A stretch of 64,000 bases of DNA from Gloeophyllum trabeum ATCC 11539 (GCF_000344685.1 NW_006920413.1:2313652-2377651); one strand, 5' to 3'; shown: positions 38,802 through 51,731, counted from the stretch's first letter. Program-made: numbers and translations. The notes: a model not told the origin generated them from the letters alone.

Positions 38802-40992
38802 ATGTCTGAAAGTATTGAAAATTCGTCCCCAGGTCGATATGATTCGTCGCAGCCAGGTCGCCTCCTCCGCCACACGGGCTCCAAGCTGTCTTTCGCGTCC
38901 TTTCACCCTGGAACAGCATCAGCGTGGCGGGAGTCGTTACCGGACATCAATAAGCTGTCTCTCAACGAAGAGTTATACAGGCCCAAGCGTGTTGTCATTG
39001 AGACAGGCCCTGACGGACAGAGTACCTGGAGATTTGTCCCGACCGCGAAGAGGGAATCCGGAGTTCAGAATGAGGGCGCATGGCCGAGGAACGTAGACTT
39101 ATGCGGGTGAGTAGACCGCTGAAACTTGTGTCCCTTTTGCTCCGCCGCCCCCCAGAGGCCGGCCCGCGAGTGCTGTGGCTCAGCGTGCGGGGATTTAGTT
39201 CACTGGGTATAACGAGCCCTGATTTTTGGTGCTAAAGGAAACAAACAGAGAAATCGTCGAATTTGACCAAGACCTATGGGACATCTATAAACTCGATCCC
39301 GAATACACTTGCACCGTCCGAGCACCGCCCGCGCTCACGACCATAGTCCGTGACAAGGGCAAAGGCAGGGCTCCCGAAACCGAATCTGATAAGCTACCAC
39401 CGAATGCCACAGGCTCGAAGCGAAGATATGCCACTCTGTCTCCGGAAAGACAAGCACCCCCAATGACTCCATCGTCGAAGCGGCCACGCCGGAAAGAGGT
39501 CCTGGAAGACCCAGAGTCGGATTGGGACAGCTCAGACGACGAGTTGGGAAGTAGCAATGAGGAAGATGAAGTTGAGGGGATGATTATTGACGGAGCTACC
39601 CCGCAGCCTAAAGCAAATGAGCGTACTCGCACTGTAGGCTCTAAGCTTCGGGACAAGCTTAGGGAGTTGAAAGAAGCCAACAGGACCTCCAGGAGAGAAA
39701 AGTTAGCGCGACGCTTCCAGAATGGAGCCGCAGAATGGGAGAGGAAAGACGGGGAGATGATCGACCTCACCGGTGAAGATGAGGTACTCCCCACTTCTCA
39801 ACCACCGTATACGCGGAAACCAGAGTGTGTGAAACGCAAAGGTACGATTCGGCTGTCCACTCTGCGCATCTCATGGAAGCTCACAAAGTGACAAAGTCTC
39901 GTCTGACTTCACTTCGAGCCAGACGCCAGACGGCACAAGTAACGTAAGCGTTGACGGCGACCAACTCCCGCGGTCTTTCAAACGCGCACGTACCGTATCT
40001 CCGACAAGAAACAAACGGGATCTCGCAGGGAAGAAGAACGCTCGTGAAAGGAAGCTGAGGAAGGATGTGCGAGGCACATCTACAGCTGCGAAGCAGCACA
40101 GGCATGGACCTCCCGTGGATGACGTCCTCCCTGATGTTCCAGAAGAAAATGATATCAGTCTTAACGGCAAGTTACTCCTATTTGGAATAGCTTATTTCCC
40201 TGCGTTCAGGATATTAATGAAATATGATCAACAGGCACGGATGTGGAAGGTAAACCTTCGCCTCAGACGCATGCCGATCCGTCCCAGCCAGAAGTGGATG
40301 ATGAAGAGCAGGCGAGGCTGGCGGCCATCGAAGAATCGCGGCGTAAGTTGGCTGACCTGGAGAAAGATAGGCCTTTGTGGGAAAAGGCTCGCCGCGAACG
40401 AGAGCGGCAAGAAAGAGCAGAAAAGGAAGCCGCGGAGAGAGAGCGGAGATTGCAAGAGCAAGCTGCGCGCGCTGCACGAGAGCGGAAGGAACAAGAGAAG
40501 AAGGAGCAGGAGAGAAGAGAGAGTCTAGCAAGGGAATCGGCCGCCCGACGGGAGAAGGATGAGAGAGAGAAGCGCAAGCGCCAGCAATGGGAGAGGTGGT
40601 CCAGAGGGGTTTGGACGTCCCAGCGAGCTCTGGAACGTTATAAGCTCCTCTCGGAAGCCTTCGACAATACCAAGTTCAGCAAAGATGAAGAACCCTTGAC
40701 CTTCGAGGCTGTACCATGGCCTGTTCTCCACTCGCCTATTACCTTCAAAGTCGAAGACGTCGAGTGGTCTGCTGTGGAGAAGTTCTTTATTGAAGTTAAG
40801 CATCATATGCGGACACAGGACTACAAGGTCTTCGTGGAGAAGTCTCATAGACGATTTCACCCGGATCGATGGCGAAGCAGACGTCTGTTTGACGCTATAC
40901 CTCACGAACAGGAGCGGGGTGAGTTAGAAGTGGCGGCCAATACAGTAGCTCAGGCCCTTACGCCAATCTGGCGAGAAGTAAAGGGCAGATAG
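38802..40992 (+). CDS. Coiled-coil protein with NFKBIL1-like C-terminus
   Basis: Start ATG 38802 (MSESIENSSPGRYDSSQPG). Exon 1 ends at about 39108 (TGCGG|gtgagt). Exon 2 reads GEIVEFDQDLWDIYKLDPEY and an acidic, basic-patch-rich region with nuclear-localisation-like KRPRRK. Exon 3 follows gctcacaaag. A GC-AG intron (donor AACG|gcaagt, about 40168, acceptor gatcaacag about 40233) leads into the last exon. That exon encodes a long charged helix (EKARRERERQERAEKEAAER), then AVEKFFIEVKHHMRTQDYKV and FHPDRWRSRRLF. The FHPDRW block after a charged coiled coil resembles NFKBIL1-like proteins and some divergent J-like domains. A nuclear, possibly RNA-processing role is inference. The stop is TAG 40990-40992. 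Confidence 0.75.
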
Positions 40993-41957
40993 CAGTTGTC
41001 CATTTACCAAGTATAATCTTGCCTTGGATAATGTATCTCTAAAGTACCTGGGAAAGGGTCTTATCATTCCGTCACGCCACAACTGTGGCACCATGTATTC
41101 GCGTCGTGGCTCTTGCACTGGTTGAGAATCCCTTTACGAGCAAGCCAGATATGGCGATATCGATGTCAGGATTCATAGCGGCGTGACGCCCGATTCTGCT
41201 TCCTTCCGAGTCCATCTCACCGCGGGCAAGGACCGATGTCCCGGCACCGGACATTCGTCGTTCATGAGATAGGTGGCAGAACACTTTCCTGGCATGCTCC
41301 AAAGTGGGACTTGGGCAGAGACATAAAGAATGAGAGATCATATTAATGGGAATAACATGCATATGTCCCCTAACTCTCAGAGATCATAATAAATGTCCCG
41401 CAGAGTCCCATTGTTCATTCCAAGGACATTCTCAATGTCGGCGTCATGGTCCAGCAAAGATCATTCTAGGAAACTGTTCTCCAAACCGGGGCATCGGTCT
41501 CTGCCCGCACTTAGATCTAGACGCCCACGCCTTGCCACACGAACACCAAGGAATTACGCTAGATGATGTTTCGATTCGGTCAGGGTATATGATACTGTGC
41601 CATATTCCGTCCTTGTACTTTGTGTATGCAGGAGCTCGAACAAATCGACTGCGATGTATTGAGAGGTGCAGTACGCAGCTAGACTTAGTAAGCGAGACGC
41701 GTAATAACGCCGCGCATGCGTGCGGCAGTGGCGGCCACAGACCTTATTCCCTGCAGGTGTCTTTACAGTGCGTCGCTGCTGTCGCTCGTTTCGGTACCAG
41801 GGCCTTGAACTTGCAGTGCTTGGTTGAGCTGTATCCATAAATACTCCGGAGTTTGCATGATCGCATCTGGCTAAGCCCGAGACGGCACTGACGCCCAGTC
41901 GGACCACCTCCATCTCGTGAACTTGGCCCCACTACTGGACTGTGATACACTGTGGCA
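40993..41957. other. Intergenic region
   Basis: About 960 bp between two same-strand genes, holding the 3' end of one and the promoter of the next. Frames such as 41554-41913 (minus) have no family signature. Confidence 0.5.
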
Positions 41958-44345
41958 ATGGCTAGCAGTCGCTCGTCTGCTCAGGAAAGTACGGATATTC
42001 TCCGAAGGGTTCGGTCCACTGGCGACATTGACATCGCTCGACATGAGCTACCACGCCCGCCTATGCGTGTCTTTGGACCGGATCCGGATTCCCAGGGGTA
42101 CAACTCAGTCTCTGTCGAATTTGCAGAGCAATGGCCAAGGAGTCAGGTAATAGGGTCATCCAGTGCGGCAGAGAGGTTGCTTCCCAGTTCCAGCGATAGG
42201 AGAGACCTCCCCCGGGCGTCTCATGCACCTCGAGCCCATCATCATCATCATCATCATCATCGATACTCGGAAGGATACGACGTCTTTAGCCCCCATCGCC
42301 ACCTGAATCGCATGCACAGTGAGCTTCCTGCACTCGAGCCTGCACGACCGAGAGTACCGGTGCGAGATTCGGGTCTCTCAATACGGCCTATGCCTAGCCC
42401 TGTGCGAATACCCGTCTCTCCCCGCGGAGAGCGCACCACGATTCACTGGACAGACCCTGCTACTGCTAGCATGTTAGGCGACTCTGATCCTATAGCCGAT
42501 CCATACGTTCCTCCTGCCGATGTGACTGAGCCTCTGCCGCCGAATGCGCCCCGCTACCGCAAGATCATGACCTTCCTAGGATATGGGCGGTACGCCACAA
42601 AAGCGCGGAAGGCACTAGTTTCCATCGTGTGGACCCTATCATTCGGTTTTATGCAGGTGCGTAACTCATCAGGAAGGACACCATGTATCGAGGTTGCAAC
42701 GTGCATGCATGCTTACTTCTTACGCAGATTGTCATCGTTATTACTTTGCTGGGATATGCAGCACACCGACGAAGTCCAACCATGCCACAATACGATGAGT
42801 GGCAGGCCTGTGCTAGGCCTCTGGGAATCTGGAATGCTCTCTGGGTCGGTAAGATTTTGATGGGTTGCTCCATGGGAGTGTGGGGGTACACCCGGGATCG
42901 CACTTCCCGGCAGAATTCCGCCCTGTGAGTACTGCACCCGTCAGAGGTGAAGGCCGTTCTGACCTTTCAGACAGCGAAAGGCAGAATGTGCTGTCGACGG
43001 CTGAGACCGGTCGTACCCGCGGACCATATCCACAAACCGAAGCTGCCAATCGAGCCGGCGCTGCTACTCGCATGGTTGATAATGCGGCAAGCACCGGCAG
43101 GTCGAGCCACGGCAGCAACAATAATGAAGCATCGACACGACCTCATGCACGTTTGTTTTCACGGTTTGTCGCATCCGTTCATCACGACTCTTAATTAACC
43201 GATAAACTGACTGTGCTATAGGATGTCGTTCCTTTCCTCTGTTTTGACTCTGACCTGGTTCGTAATCGCACATATCTTGGAATACACGTCGGTGAACACT
43301 TGCCGGCACGATGCACCGCACATTTGGTGGCTCACGTTCGGCATCCTCTGTATCATGTATCTTACGGTGGTGGAAGTTATAGTCGTGGGCTTAGTTGTAT
43401 TTATATTCGGACCCCTGATCATAGTGAGTGGTCGTGTTCGTCAACTGCCTGAGTGGTGTCATAACATCGTCACTTTAGCTCTTCTGGAACATAACCCTCA
43501 TTCTCCTGGGCCGTCATCCTCTCCAGAACCCGCATTACATCAAACCCGAGATCGGGAAACTGCCGAAATCCGTTGTGGAACGTATCCCATTGGTATTGTA
43601 CATCCCCGCTCCTCCAGACGAAGATAAGGCTTCTCCTTTAGCTATCCCTGCGCCTGTCTATACATATCCTCCCAAGGCTCCGCAGAACGAGCTGGTCGCT
43701 CCCCGTCGGCGAAGACGAAGATTCGCTTTCCTTCGTAAATTCACGAAATCGAAGGGAGCGAAATCCAATCGAAAAGACGGAGGAAACCAAGATAAGAGCA
43801 AGGACGAAGATGATGAGAAGGATGAGGTTGAGTTAGCATGGGAAGATAATTGGGAACAAGGAGATTATCCTTTCGTCAGGTTGGAAGAGAATCGGGCCGC
43901 TTGTGCGATATGCCTCTTGGATTTTGAAGAGCCCAAAAGGATACGTGGATTGGCTGACATGGGTGCCAAGAGAGAGTCCAATAGCAACACCGAAGCCAGA
44001 GATAGTGAGAACGGAGATACTTCAGGTGATGAACCTATCGAGGAACTGCGTGTCGGTGAGGTGACCGAAGAGGAACGTGAAGAGATCTTGAAGCTACAGG
44101 ATGCAGGGGAGGGCCCGCAGCCTCTGAGGCTACTGGCTTGCGGACATGTATTCCACGTGAGTCACTTAGATTGATTCGTGCAGCCGCAGGATGTGCTGAC
44201 TGTGCTGTAGAAAACGTGTTTGGATCCGTGGTTGACGGACGTTTCTGGACGCTGTCCAGTCTGCCAAAGACCGGTTCAACTTCCCGAGACTAGCGAGTCG
44301 AAGAGCAAGACTGGGCGTGGCAGGTCGAGAGGTCGTCAATCATAG
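41958..44345 (+). CDS. Multi-pass membrane RING-H2 E3 ubiquitin ligase
   Basis: Start ATG 41958 (MASSRSSAQESTDILRRV), end TAG 44343-44345. The disordered cytosolic N-terminus carries eight consecutive His (42237-42260). Membrane segments follow: KALVSIVWTLSFGFMQ continuing after an intron as IVIVITLLGYAA, then MSFLSSVLTLTWFVIAHILEY and WWLTFGILCIMYLTVVEVIV with VVGLVVFIFGPLII. A basic/acidic linker (RRRRRRFAFLRKF, DDEKDEVELAWEDNWE) precedes the RING: CAICLLDFEEPKR, a long acidic insert, LACGHVFHKTCLDPWL and CPVCQRPV, matching C3H2C3 order across an intron at about 44157-44209. It probably ubiquitinates membrane or secretory substrates; the specific family is not determined. The insert between the first CxxC pair and the central CxH is unusually long, about 70 residues. 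Confidence 0.88.
42237..42260 (+). repeat. CAT trinucleotide tract encoding eight His
   Basis: Eight exact CAT codons inside the N-terminal disordered region of the membrane RING ligase. A length-variable microsatellite within coding sequence. Confidence 0.95.
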
Positions 44346-45141
44346 ACTGGTGAGCTGTACGATAGTTTCTGGACCCAATTGACACTTTCATGTCAATCTA
44401 TCTACGTCTTCTTCGCCGATTATGCTGTACTGTTCTGCATGCCGTGCACTATATTACTGGGTCGTCCGGCTTTCGTGTGTATTAAAGTAGATCATCTGTA
44501 CGACTATTGCCACTTCTGCTCACCGAGCTCTGAGATCCATGATCTACTTCCGATCTCACAATTCTTCGCTAGTGATTGCCGAGGGGGAGCTGTTGCTTCC
44601 GCGACTTTACCTGACTTTACTCAGGCTGTACTCTACATGTTGTATGCTGGCTTCACTGCTCGCAGTTTTGTATGCAGGAACATGAACATCCAACAGTAGC
44701 CTATGCTTATTATTGCCACAACGCTTCATACAGCTGGCGGCGGACCTTCGGAGTGGATAGTGGTGACAAGGCCTTGACCATGTTCAGCACCCGTTTCATC
44801 ATCAGATCTATGCGGCCTCCTTGCAGCCATCGAGCACCCTTGCAGCCATATGTTGGCCGTATATGTTAATTTGTTGAACAAGGTTGGCTTGTCTCTGCCT
44901 CTCATGGAATAAACACGTCCGCGCGGGGAATGCATCGTCCCGATATACTTCACCGCCTGACGCATGACGCCTCTCTGGGAAGCATCCCAATCTTTTGCCA
45001 CCGTCGGATGGGTAAGCTGCGTGGCTGACAGGATTAGGTAGGGCGTTCAGACCAGATTGAAGCATGTTCGAAATGCGGTTTTGGCCGTCCTCCGTACTTC
45101 CCTTCGTTAGCTGGAGAACCGCCTGAGGAGCAAGTCCAACC
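44346..45141. other. Intergenic region
   Basis: No gene is supported. A minus-strand frame (44808-45143, 111 codons) starts with an ATG that overlaps the ATG of the next plus-strand gene (shared bases 45142-45143). It lacks a family signature. Confidence 0.5.
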
Positions 45142-46203
45142 ATGTCGGCCGGTCCACCAGCGCGTTCGATGGCAAAGGATCAAGACTCTCGGGAACCTCA
45201 GGATAATGAATCTGCTGCTGCTTCTCGCCAGACTGTGGTAGAAGAGCTTAATGAGCCGGAGGGTTCCCATGCAGAAGTTCCTCCAGACCCGCCGTTCTCC
45301 AAAGGCTTTTGGGACAACGATCCAGTCACCACGAAGGCGCGGAAAGCCTATCTCAAAGTATGCGTCATGGCAGTTGTCCTTGTCTCGTTGACCATATGGG
45401 CGGTACTCCCCATGTTCTGGGGATCCGAATGGAAGCCAGAGACAGCAGTGCACAACCTAAACGGCTGGATCGTGGTGCGTCAGGACTATTGCGTTACGTT
45501 GAGCTGACCAAGTGTTTAAACGCTACAGCTAGAGGCTGCGTGGTGGGTCTCTGCGCTCAAGGCGTTCGAGCAGACGTATGAACAGACATTCCGCTCCTCA
45601 TCGACGTTGTTCACCTCGCAAGATGAGTCGGAGAGGTGGGAGGAGTGCAAACTCTTGTTAATCGACGAGGTGGAGCGCAGCGAGCGCGCCGCGTTCGCCG
45701 GGAAGCGGGGGCGCGATGGGGACGCGGAGGAAGAGTGGGAGTGGGAGGAGATGATTGGGTGTTGGGTCAGGAAGACCGAGTCCCCCGGAGAGGCGAGGAT
45801 GCCCAAGAGACGGAAGTTGAAGCGAGTCGTGCCTCAGCCTGTCCGAGAGGAGGATGACTACTCGTCGACGTTGGCATGCAGCGACCCGCTCGCCCTGCCT
45901 GGTGCCGAGACCTCGTCGCCCGATCCGATCGCTTCGTTCACGAAGGCTCGTGCAGTTGCTCTGTCGGACATCGGTTCCCCTTGTCCTAAGGCCCTGAATG
46001 GGACTCGTGCGCATGCCAGGTCGAGTAGCTCCCCCGCGGAGATAGCGCCGATCGGTTCTGCGAGATATTTGCCCGACAGTGATTCCCCGGAAAGCAATCC
46101 CTGGGTCGTGAACGCGATTGAACCTGAGCTGCCAACTGTGGACTTGTTTCCTTCGTCGGACGACACGTTGGATCTCTTTGCCTATGGGAGTTCATCCCCG
46201 TGA
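45142..46203 (+). CDS. Chimeric gene: SNG1/DUF3533-type first exon joined to unrelated acidic/basic tail
   Basis: Exon 1 (45142-45474) encodes MSAGPPARSMAKDQDSRE, then FWDNDPVTTKARKAYLKVC with a membrane helix VMAVVLVSLTIWAVLPMFWGS and HNLNGWIV. This closely matches the N-terminus of SNG1-type (DUF3533) membrane proteins. In that family the next residues would be a DFDG-type block of a protein near 400-500 residues. Here an intron (gtgcgt 45475 to acag about 45528) instead joins, in frame, LEAAWWVSALKAFEQTYEQ and a soluble, acidic then basic region (EEEWEWEE, PKRRKLKR) ending at TGA 46201-46203. I do not recognise the second half. It could be a genuine fusion, a truncated SNG1 gene overlapping another gene, or a local assembly join. 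Confidence 0.6.
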
Positions 46204-46497
46204 TTACTATCGACGTCGTGATATTGCAAAGTTGCTTTCTATGCCGTCATTCTGACCTCCTTGTTTTTTCCTCTCGGGACTACGCGACACACTTGTAAAT
46301 TTGTATTTTATCAATAATATCATACACTAGGGTTTTCTGCCACTGAGCCCTCTGCCACGATCACTGCATGTCCCATTGGGCGTATTATGATCTTTGCTTG
46401 TTCTATGTACATTGCTATGCTACACTGGAACTTCTACATCTATACGAACATTGTGCGCCGAGTATTGGATACCGTGACTGGAATTAGGCGTAAGCGT

Positions 46498-49400
46498 CTA
46501 TTGATCTTCCTCTCCTTCCTCTACCGGAGCCTTCGAACCTCTCTCAAAGAGGAACGATATTGACCCTCCAGGAATATCCCTGGGAGAGAGCGACATCTTC
46601 GGTTCGTCCAGTGCAGCTATATTGTCGAAATCCGCAGCCTCCAGTAGTGCATCCAGTCGGGATTTAGGTTCCGTAGGCTCCTCGTCTTCCACCTCATCTT
46701 CCGGAGAGTAAACGAGATCACGAAGGATGCGATCATGTATGTTTATCTTCGAAGACTTCTGGAGACAGTTGATGTGTGCCCATTCGCCCAAGGTTGCGAG
46801 AGCAGCTTTTTGCTTTTGGAGATACTATAGCTCTCGGTCAATGTTGACTGAAGGGGGACATCGTGTCTACTCACGGCCTTGTCCATCTTGTTGATATCCT
46901 CAGACTTCAGCTGTGAAGCAACGACGAAGCCCGAAGTCACATCCCCCATATCTTCGTCATCTTCATCGAGGCAGATGCTAGGCGAGGAGTGCTCCACAGG
47001 CTTCCTACCATTCGTCGGGTCGCAAGGACATTCCAGAATGTCATGCGTTTGACACCCGGTGTTTGGATGAATTCTGAATATATCACGAAGCTAACGGAAC
47101 AGTCAGAGGCAGTATTCTCGTGAAAGAGCGAGGACTTACTTCTTTATGGGAGAAGGAATCTGACTTCGACTCAGCCTTGCTCTACGTGACTGGGTAGGTA
47201 CCTTGAAGAAGAGGTGAAGACGCTGGCTTACCGATCCCATCAGAGCTACAGCAACATGAGGTCAGCTCATTCAAAATATATCTCAAACGTCAACTCACAA
47301 TCTGCCAGGCCTAATTTTGTCACTTGACGCTGATATATCTTCTCTGCACAGACTTTTTGATAACTCTGCAATGACTTAACGCGTGCGCACTCACCATCGA
47401 TGGTACCAGCTGTCAAGAAGCGGTAGATGAAGACCGGATGTTTCTGTCCATCTCTGGATGGTGGGTTCAGCCGAAGGATAGGACCTATAATACCACACTA
47501 GCTTACCTATGAATCCTAGCCATAGCCTGTAAATCGTGGCTAGGGTGGAGATGAATCATAGATCTCGACAAATATTCTAGGAAACTGCAAACCTTGGGTT
47601 CCAGTCTGAGTCGATCAGAACCAATCTTGACGCGCCGATGAGATTCAGCCCCACACCACCAGCCTTGGCGCTCAACAGGAATAAAACTGTTCCACGCAGA
47701 TCAGCCATGTACCCCAACTATTGTGAGTCAAGTACGTACACCGAGTCGCCTGTGATGACTTATTGAAGTCGTTGACATACTCTTGTCGTTTCGTCGGCGG
47801 TGTTTGACTACATTAAATGGAAGAAATGAATGGTCGGGGCTATTACGGTCAGAGAGACCATCCGCACCCATCCAGGCGGTGGTAAGTATAACGCTTCTTC
47901 TTGCAGAAGGCCTCGACTACATTCAATGTCGACGTGTAGTGGGATACAATAATGCATTTCTCAGACGTCGACTGGGCATTCAGCGAGTTAGTACGAGTGA
48001 GAGTCCTGCAGTTGCTTCACGTACCTCTCGTAATGCCTGAAGCAGATTGGCCAGGGCTGTCAGTTTCCCTGGGTATTGATTTGATCTCAGATGTGGTCAC
48101 CGATAAGTCAAGGTTTACGCCTACCACTCATAGAAACATCCTCTGGTACAATCCTATCTGGTAAGAGCTTGAGAGCTTCTTGGATAGAGCTCGCTTTGAT
48201 CATCTTGCCCCCTTGTCCGGGCGACATCTTCGCCTTATCAGCAACCGCTTTGAGGAGCACGGGGCTGTTGCTCAGCTTGGTCAGAATGTTGATGAGAGCG
48301 AGCGACTCTGCTGTCGAGCCGCCGATGAGGTTATCAAGCTTATCCACGTTCAGGACCTTCGAGAACATCGACAACTGGAGAGACGTGGGCGTCACGAACA
48401 CCACATATTCATACTTGGGAGGCAGATAGTTGCCCAGGATACTGGCTTCTCTTCGCAGGACAAAGCTTTTGCTGATCGTTGTCAACTACAACAGAATAGA
48501 GTGTCAAGAGTGACGACAACACTTGGTTCGGCAAGTCCTACCTGTGCTTGACGAGCCTGCCCCAGTTCAGCCTCCTTCGATGTGCAGTCGGGTGCACGGC
48601 TCTTGAGGATGGGTTGCTCATATACCCGTCGGAAGGTTTTATAATCGTCTAGAAAATCGGTTAATATATACAGGTAGAAAGTAGGAAGATACAGACCCAG
48701 GAGCCCAGGGTTGCAGAAGTCGGCCTGAAGATACTCAACAGGAAGCCGAAGGTATATCCAGGAGATACGTACCATCGAATGGAACTCCCCGAGATCATTC
48801 TGCACAGGCGTTCCCGAGAGTATAATTCTTCTGGGAGTCTTCAGGGCTTGGAACATCTTTGAAGTTTTGTTCTCACTGGATTTCAGTCTATGGCCTAGAG
48901 TACACGGTCAGGCGTGCTTTGCACAGCACTCAAGGTGGCCTCTACCTTCGTCGCATATGATCAAGCCGATGGGCGGGCTATGATAATCCGGTTCAGGTCA
49001 TAATTAGAGTCAATTACCAGCGAATTTAAACGTACTGGCAATACGCCAAGGCTTCGCTGTGCATATGTCACTGAGGGTTGAGTCTCCAAAAGAGCTGTAA
49101 AGGCTTACATGACTGATCGCAACTTCTCATAGCCGATGACCAGTACTTGGTGAATCTTGCTATTAATGTGCTGTAATAAGCGAGAGACCTTTCTCGATTA
49201 CGGCATTAACTCACGAGTTGATAAACTGCTTGATCTGGTTCTTGTCCTTGTCGCCAATGAAGACCCCGACGCGGTCTTTCCCCAGCCTAACGTCGGTGAT
49301 TGATCAGGGATCACTCCTCAAGATACAGACACGCCTTCCGTACCATTTATGGAACTCCATTTTCCAGTTCTAAACAAAAGTTAGAGGAGATGTGAAATAA

Positions 49401-51270
49401 GGCTGGAATCTGTACGATACTCACGTTTACCAAGGAAACTGGACATACAATGAGCACTTTGCCCACCACAGGACCTACGCCAGCGTACGGATTCTGCTCT
49501 AAAGAAGGCATCAGATGAGCTAGTGTGACATCGTGAGATACCGCTCACTGAGAAGCGTCCACACGAGAGCTATTGTCTGCCAGGGTTAGGTCAGAAATGA
49601 GAAGTGCGAAACTAGGATACGCTAGAGTCATGTTGACGAACCTGAAGTGTCTTGCCCAGACCCCTATTATGACACGTCAGTGTCGTAGAACGAACGGGTT
49701 ACGACAAACGCACATCTCATCCGCAAGGATGCAGCCTTGACCTTCGTGCTTCCGTAAACCCATAACGCATTCATACATGAACTTGACACCTTGGTAGTTG
49801 TGCGTCAATTTAGCCTCCACAATACGACAGCCATGAACACTCACCTTCTTTCTGATGCGGGCGGAGACGCCGGGAAAGGATAGGATCTATCACGACAGGA
49901 ACTACAGGGGAGTTCCTGGACGTTAAGGTTAGTCGGAACGTAGCTCGGGCGAGACGTAGGGCATTGGTACTACTTTTTGTTGAATCTAGCTATGTGCTCC
50001 GGCGTAGGAGCTTTCATTACTACAGAGCCTTCATTTTCGGGGTCATGCCTATCGAGCAAGAGTGAGGGGATACCAACAGGAATGCGCATACACGTACAAA
50101 GGACCATATTTCTTTGGTTTTTGAGGCACCTTGGCGTAGAAGTTAGCGGGTGCAACGTACTTCTTGCTCGTCGAGGCAGAATTGAGCGGGGCAGTGGGAG
50201 AGCTGAGGGCGTTTGATGTACTCTTGAGAGGTGTAGTAGCTTGGCTAGAGTACGCCGCGGGATCATACTCAGGATCGATGACAGGTTCCTCGACTTGGCC
50301 TGTAATAGTAGGCATCTGCGATAAGGGGATTTCTGCATCCAACTCGACTTCTCTGGAGCCGACGAACGTGTGGTAGCCGCTGTATAGAGGATAGTCGGTG
50401 CACTTCTTACTCCCCAATCTGCAAAGAAAAGACAGAGTCAGAGGTATACATGTAGCGCATATACGGTGTATGGGTCACATTTTGCCGGTTTCAGATACTA
50501 GGGTCAGCTTGTCACCCTTCTGCATGACGAATGCATCTCCATCCCATGTTTTATGCTTTTTCTGCTGATGCTTTCTCCAGTTCGCTGTCCAGTAAGAATC
50601 TTTCTGACTCCCGTATATGCGGTTGTCTGCCATCAAGTCCACCGGCTCCAATTGAATGCCTTTCTTTGGGGTGGCCGCAATACCTGCAGTTCTGGATGTC
50701 GACCTCACATGATCCGGATTCAACGCGACGGGCTTGAAAGGTTTGGACTGTTTAGGTAGCATATGGCAGGTAGACGGTGCAGTGCTTGATGATGTGCCTG
50801 CACCGAAGCAAGCACCGGAAAGATATTCCGACCATGGGATAGGATGATCTATCTCGAGGTCTTTGCCACCCAGATGGAATTCTTTCCCTTCTTCCACAGA
50901 TTCGTTGACCTTACCGCTCGCTATTCTGTACACAAGTCAATACAGCCCATCGGTGGTTGCAATGTGTGTCATGGCGTACAGTTTGCCTTCCAGATTAACC
51001 AAGTTAGCCCCACCCCGGTTTACTACCAGAACAGCGTCTCCATCCCATGTCTTATGCTTCTTCTGCTGAGGAACCCTCCTACGTATACCGTCTCACCAAG
51101 CAACGAGCGTGTTTATAGATTAAGGCGCACCATTGTACCATCCAGCACGTCCCGGCGCCTGTCGAACCCGCGTTGTCATCTAGCGCTGGCCTCTTCCCCG
51201 GTGCTCCGCTCAAGTCTGGTCCATCGGATTTCCGTTTCGTCCCTGCTACCACGCTTTGAAAACCAGGCAT
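46498..51270 (-). CDS. RDH54: RDH54/TID1-type SWI2/SNF2 DNA translocase
   Basis: A large gene with many introns, from ATG 51268-51270 ([19 protein letters not shown]) to TAG 46498-46500. The N-terminus has two similar blocks, [16 protein letters not shown] (near 51040) and [15 protein letters not shown] (near 50555), like DUF2439 repeats. [18 protein letters not shown] follows. The SNF2 core has LADEMGLGKT (split by an intron near 49710), [34 protein letters not shown] and [20 protein letters not shown]. The C-terminal helicase half has [38 protein letters not shown] and ARIHRDGQK. A Cys-containing segment and an acidic tail end the protein. RDH54/RAD54B translocates on duplex DNA and clears Rad51 during homologous recombination and meiosis. 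RAD54 itself is excluded by the N-terminus and tail. Confidence 0.88.
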
Positions 51271-51731
51271 TGCGCTTAAAAGCAGAACAGTGAAGTGTGT
51301 CAGAGGCCCGTGCTTGCCAATATTCCCTTCTTACAGACGCGTGACAAGGTGTGACGAGACGCGGACGCGACGCGTCGACACGTCTAATTATAGCCAAAGC
51401 CTGCCCCACAAGAACTTCCGCACTATCGCTCCGTTAGCCATTGCATACCCTGAGGCCGATTATATAGGGAATCAACCATGAAGATCCAAGGGGCCGGTGA
51501 GTGGCTACGGCGACTAGGGCATTCATTCTCTGCGCGGAACCTGAGCTGGAAGACAGATACAAGCGGATACTACCACCATCGCTTCGGCACAATAATCCAT
51601 TAGACACCCCTCTCTCGGAATCACCCCAACGAATGCAATCATGAGACAGGAATATGCTAATGAACGCCACTATCTGCGGGAAAACTCTCCGCAGTCCACT
51701 TGCATGCTGTGTCCACCACAGGGTCCGCAGA
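51271..51731. other. Intergenic region between RDH54 and the amidohydrolase
   Basis: About 460 bp upstream of RDH54 and downstream of the amidohydrolase, which lies on the same strand. No gene is supported. Confidence 0.6.

Noticed and set aside
44808..45143. 111-codon minus frame whose ATG overlaps the next gene's ATG
   Set aside because: No family and no splice support; kept only as an intergenic note.
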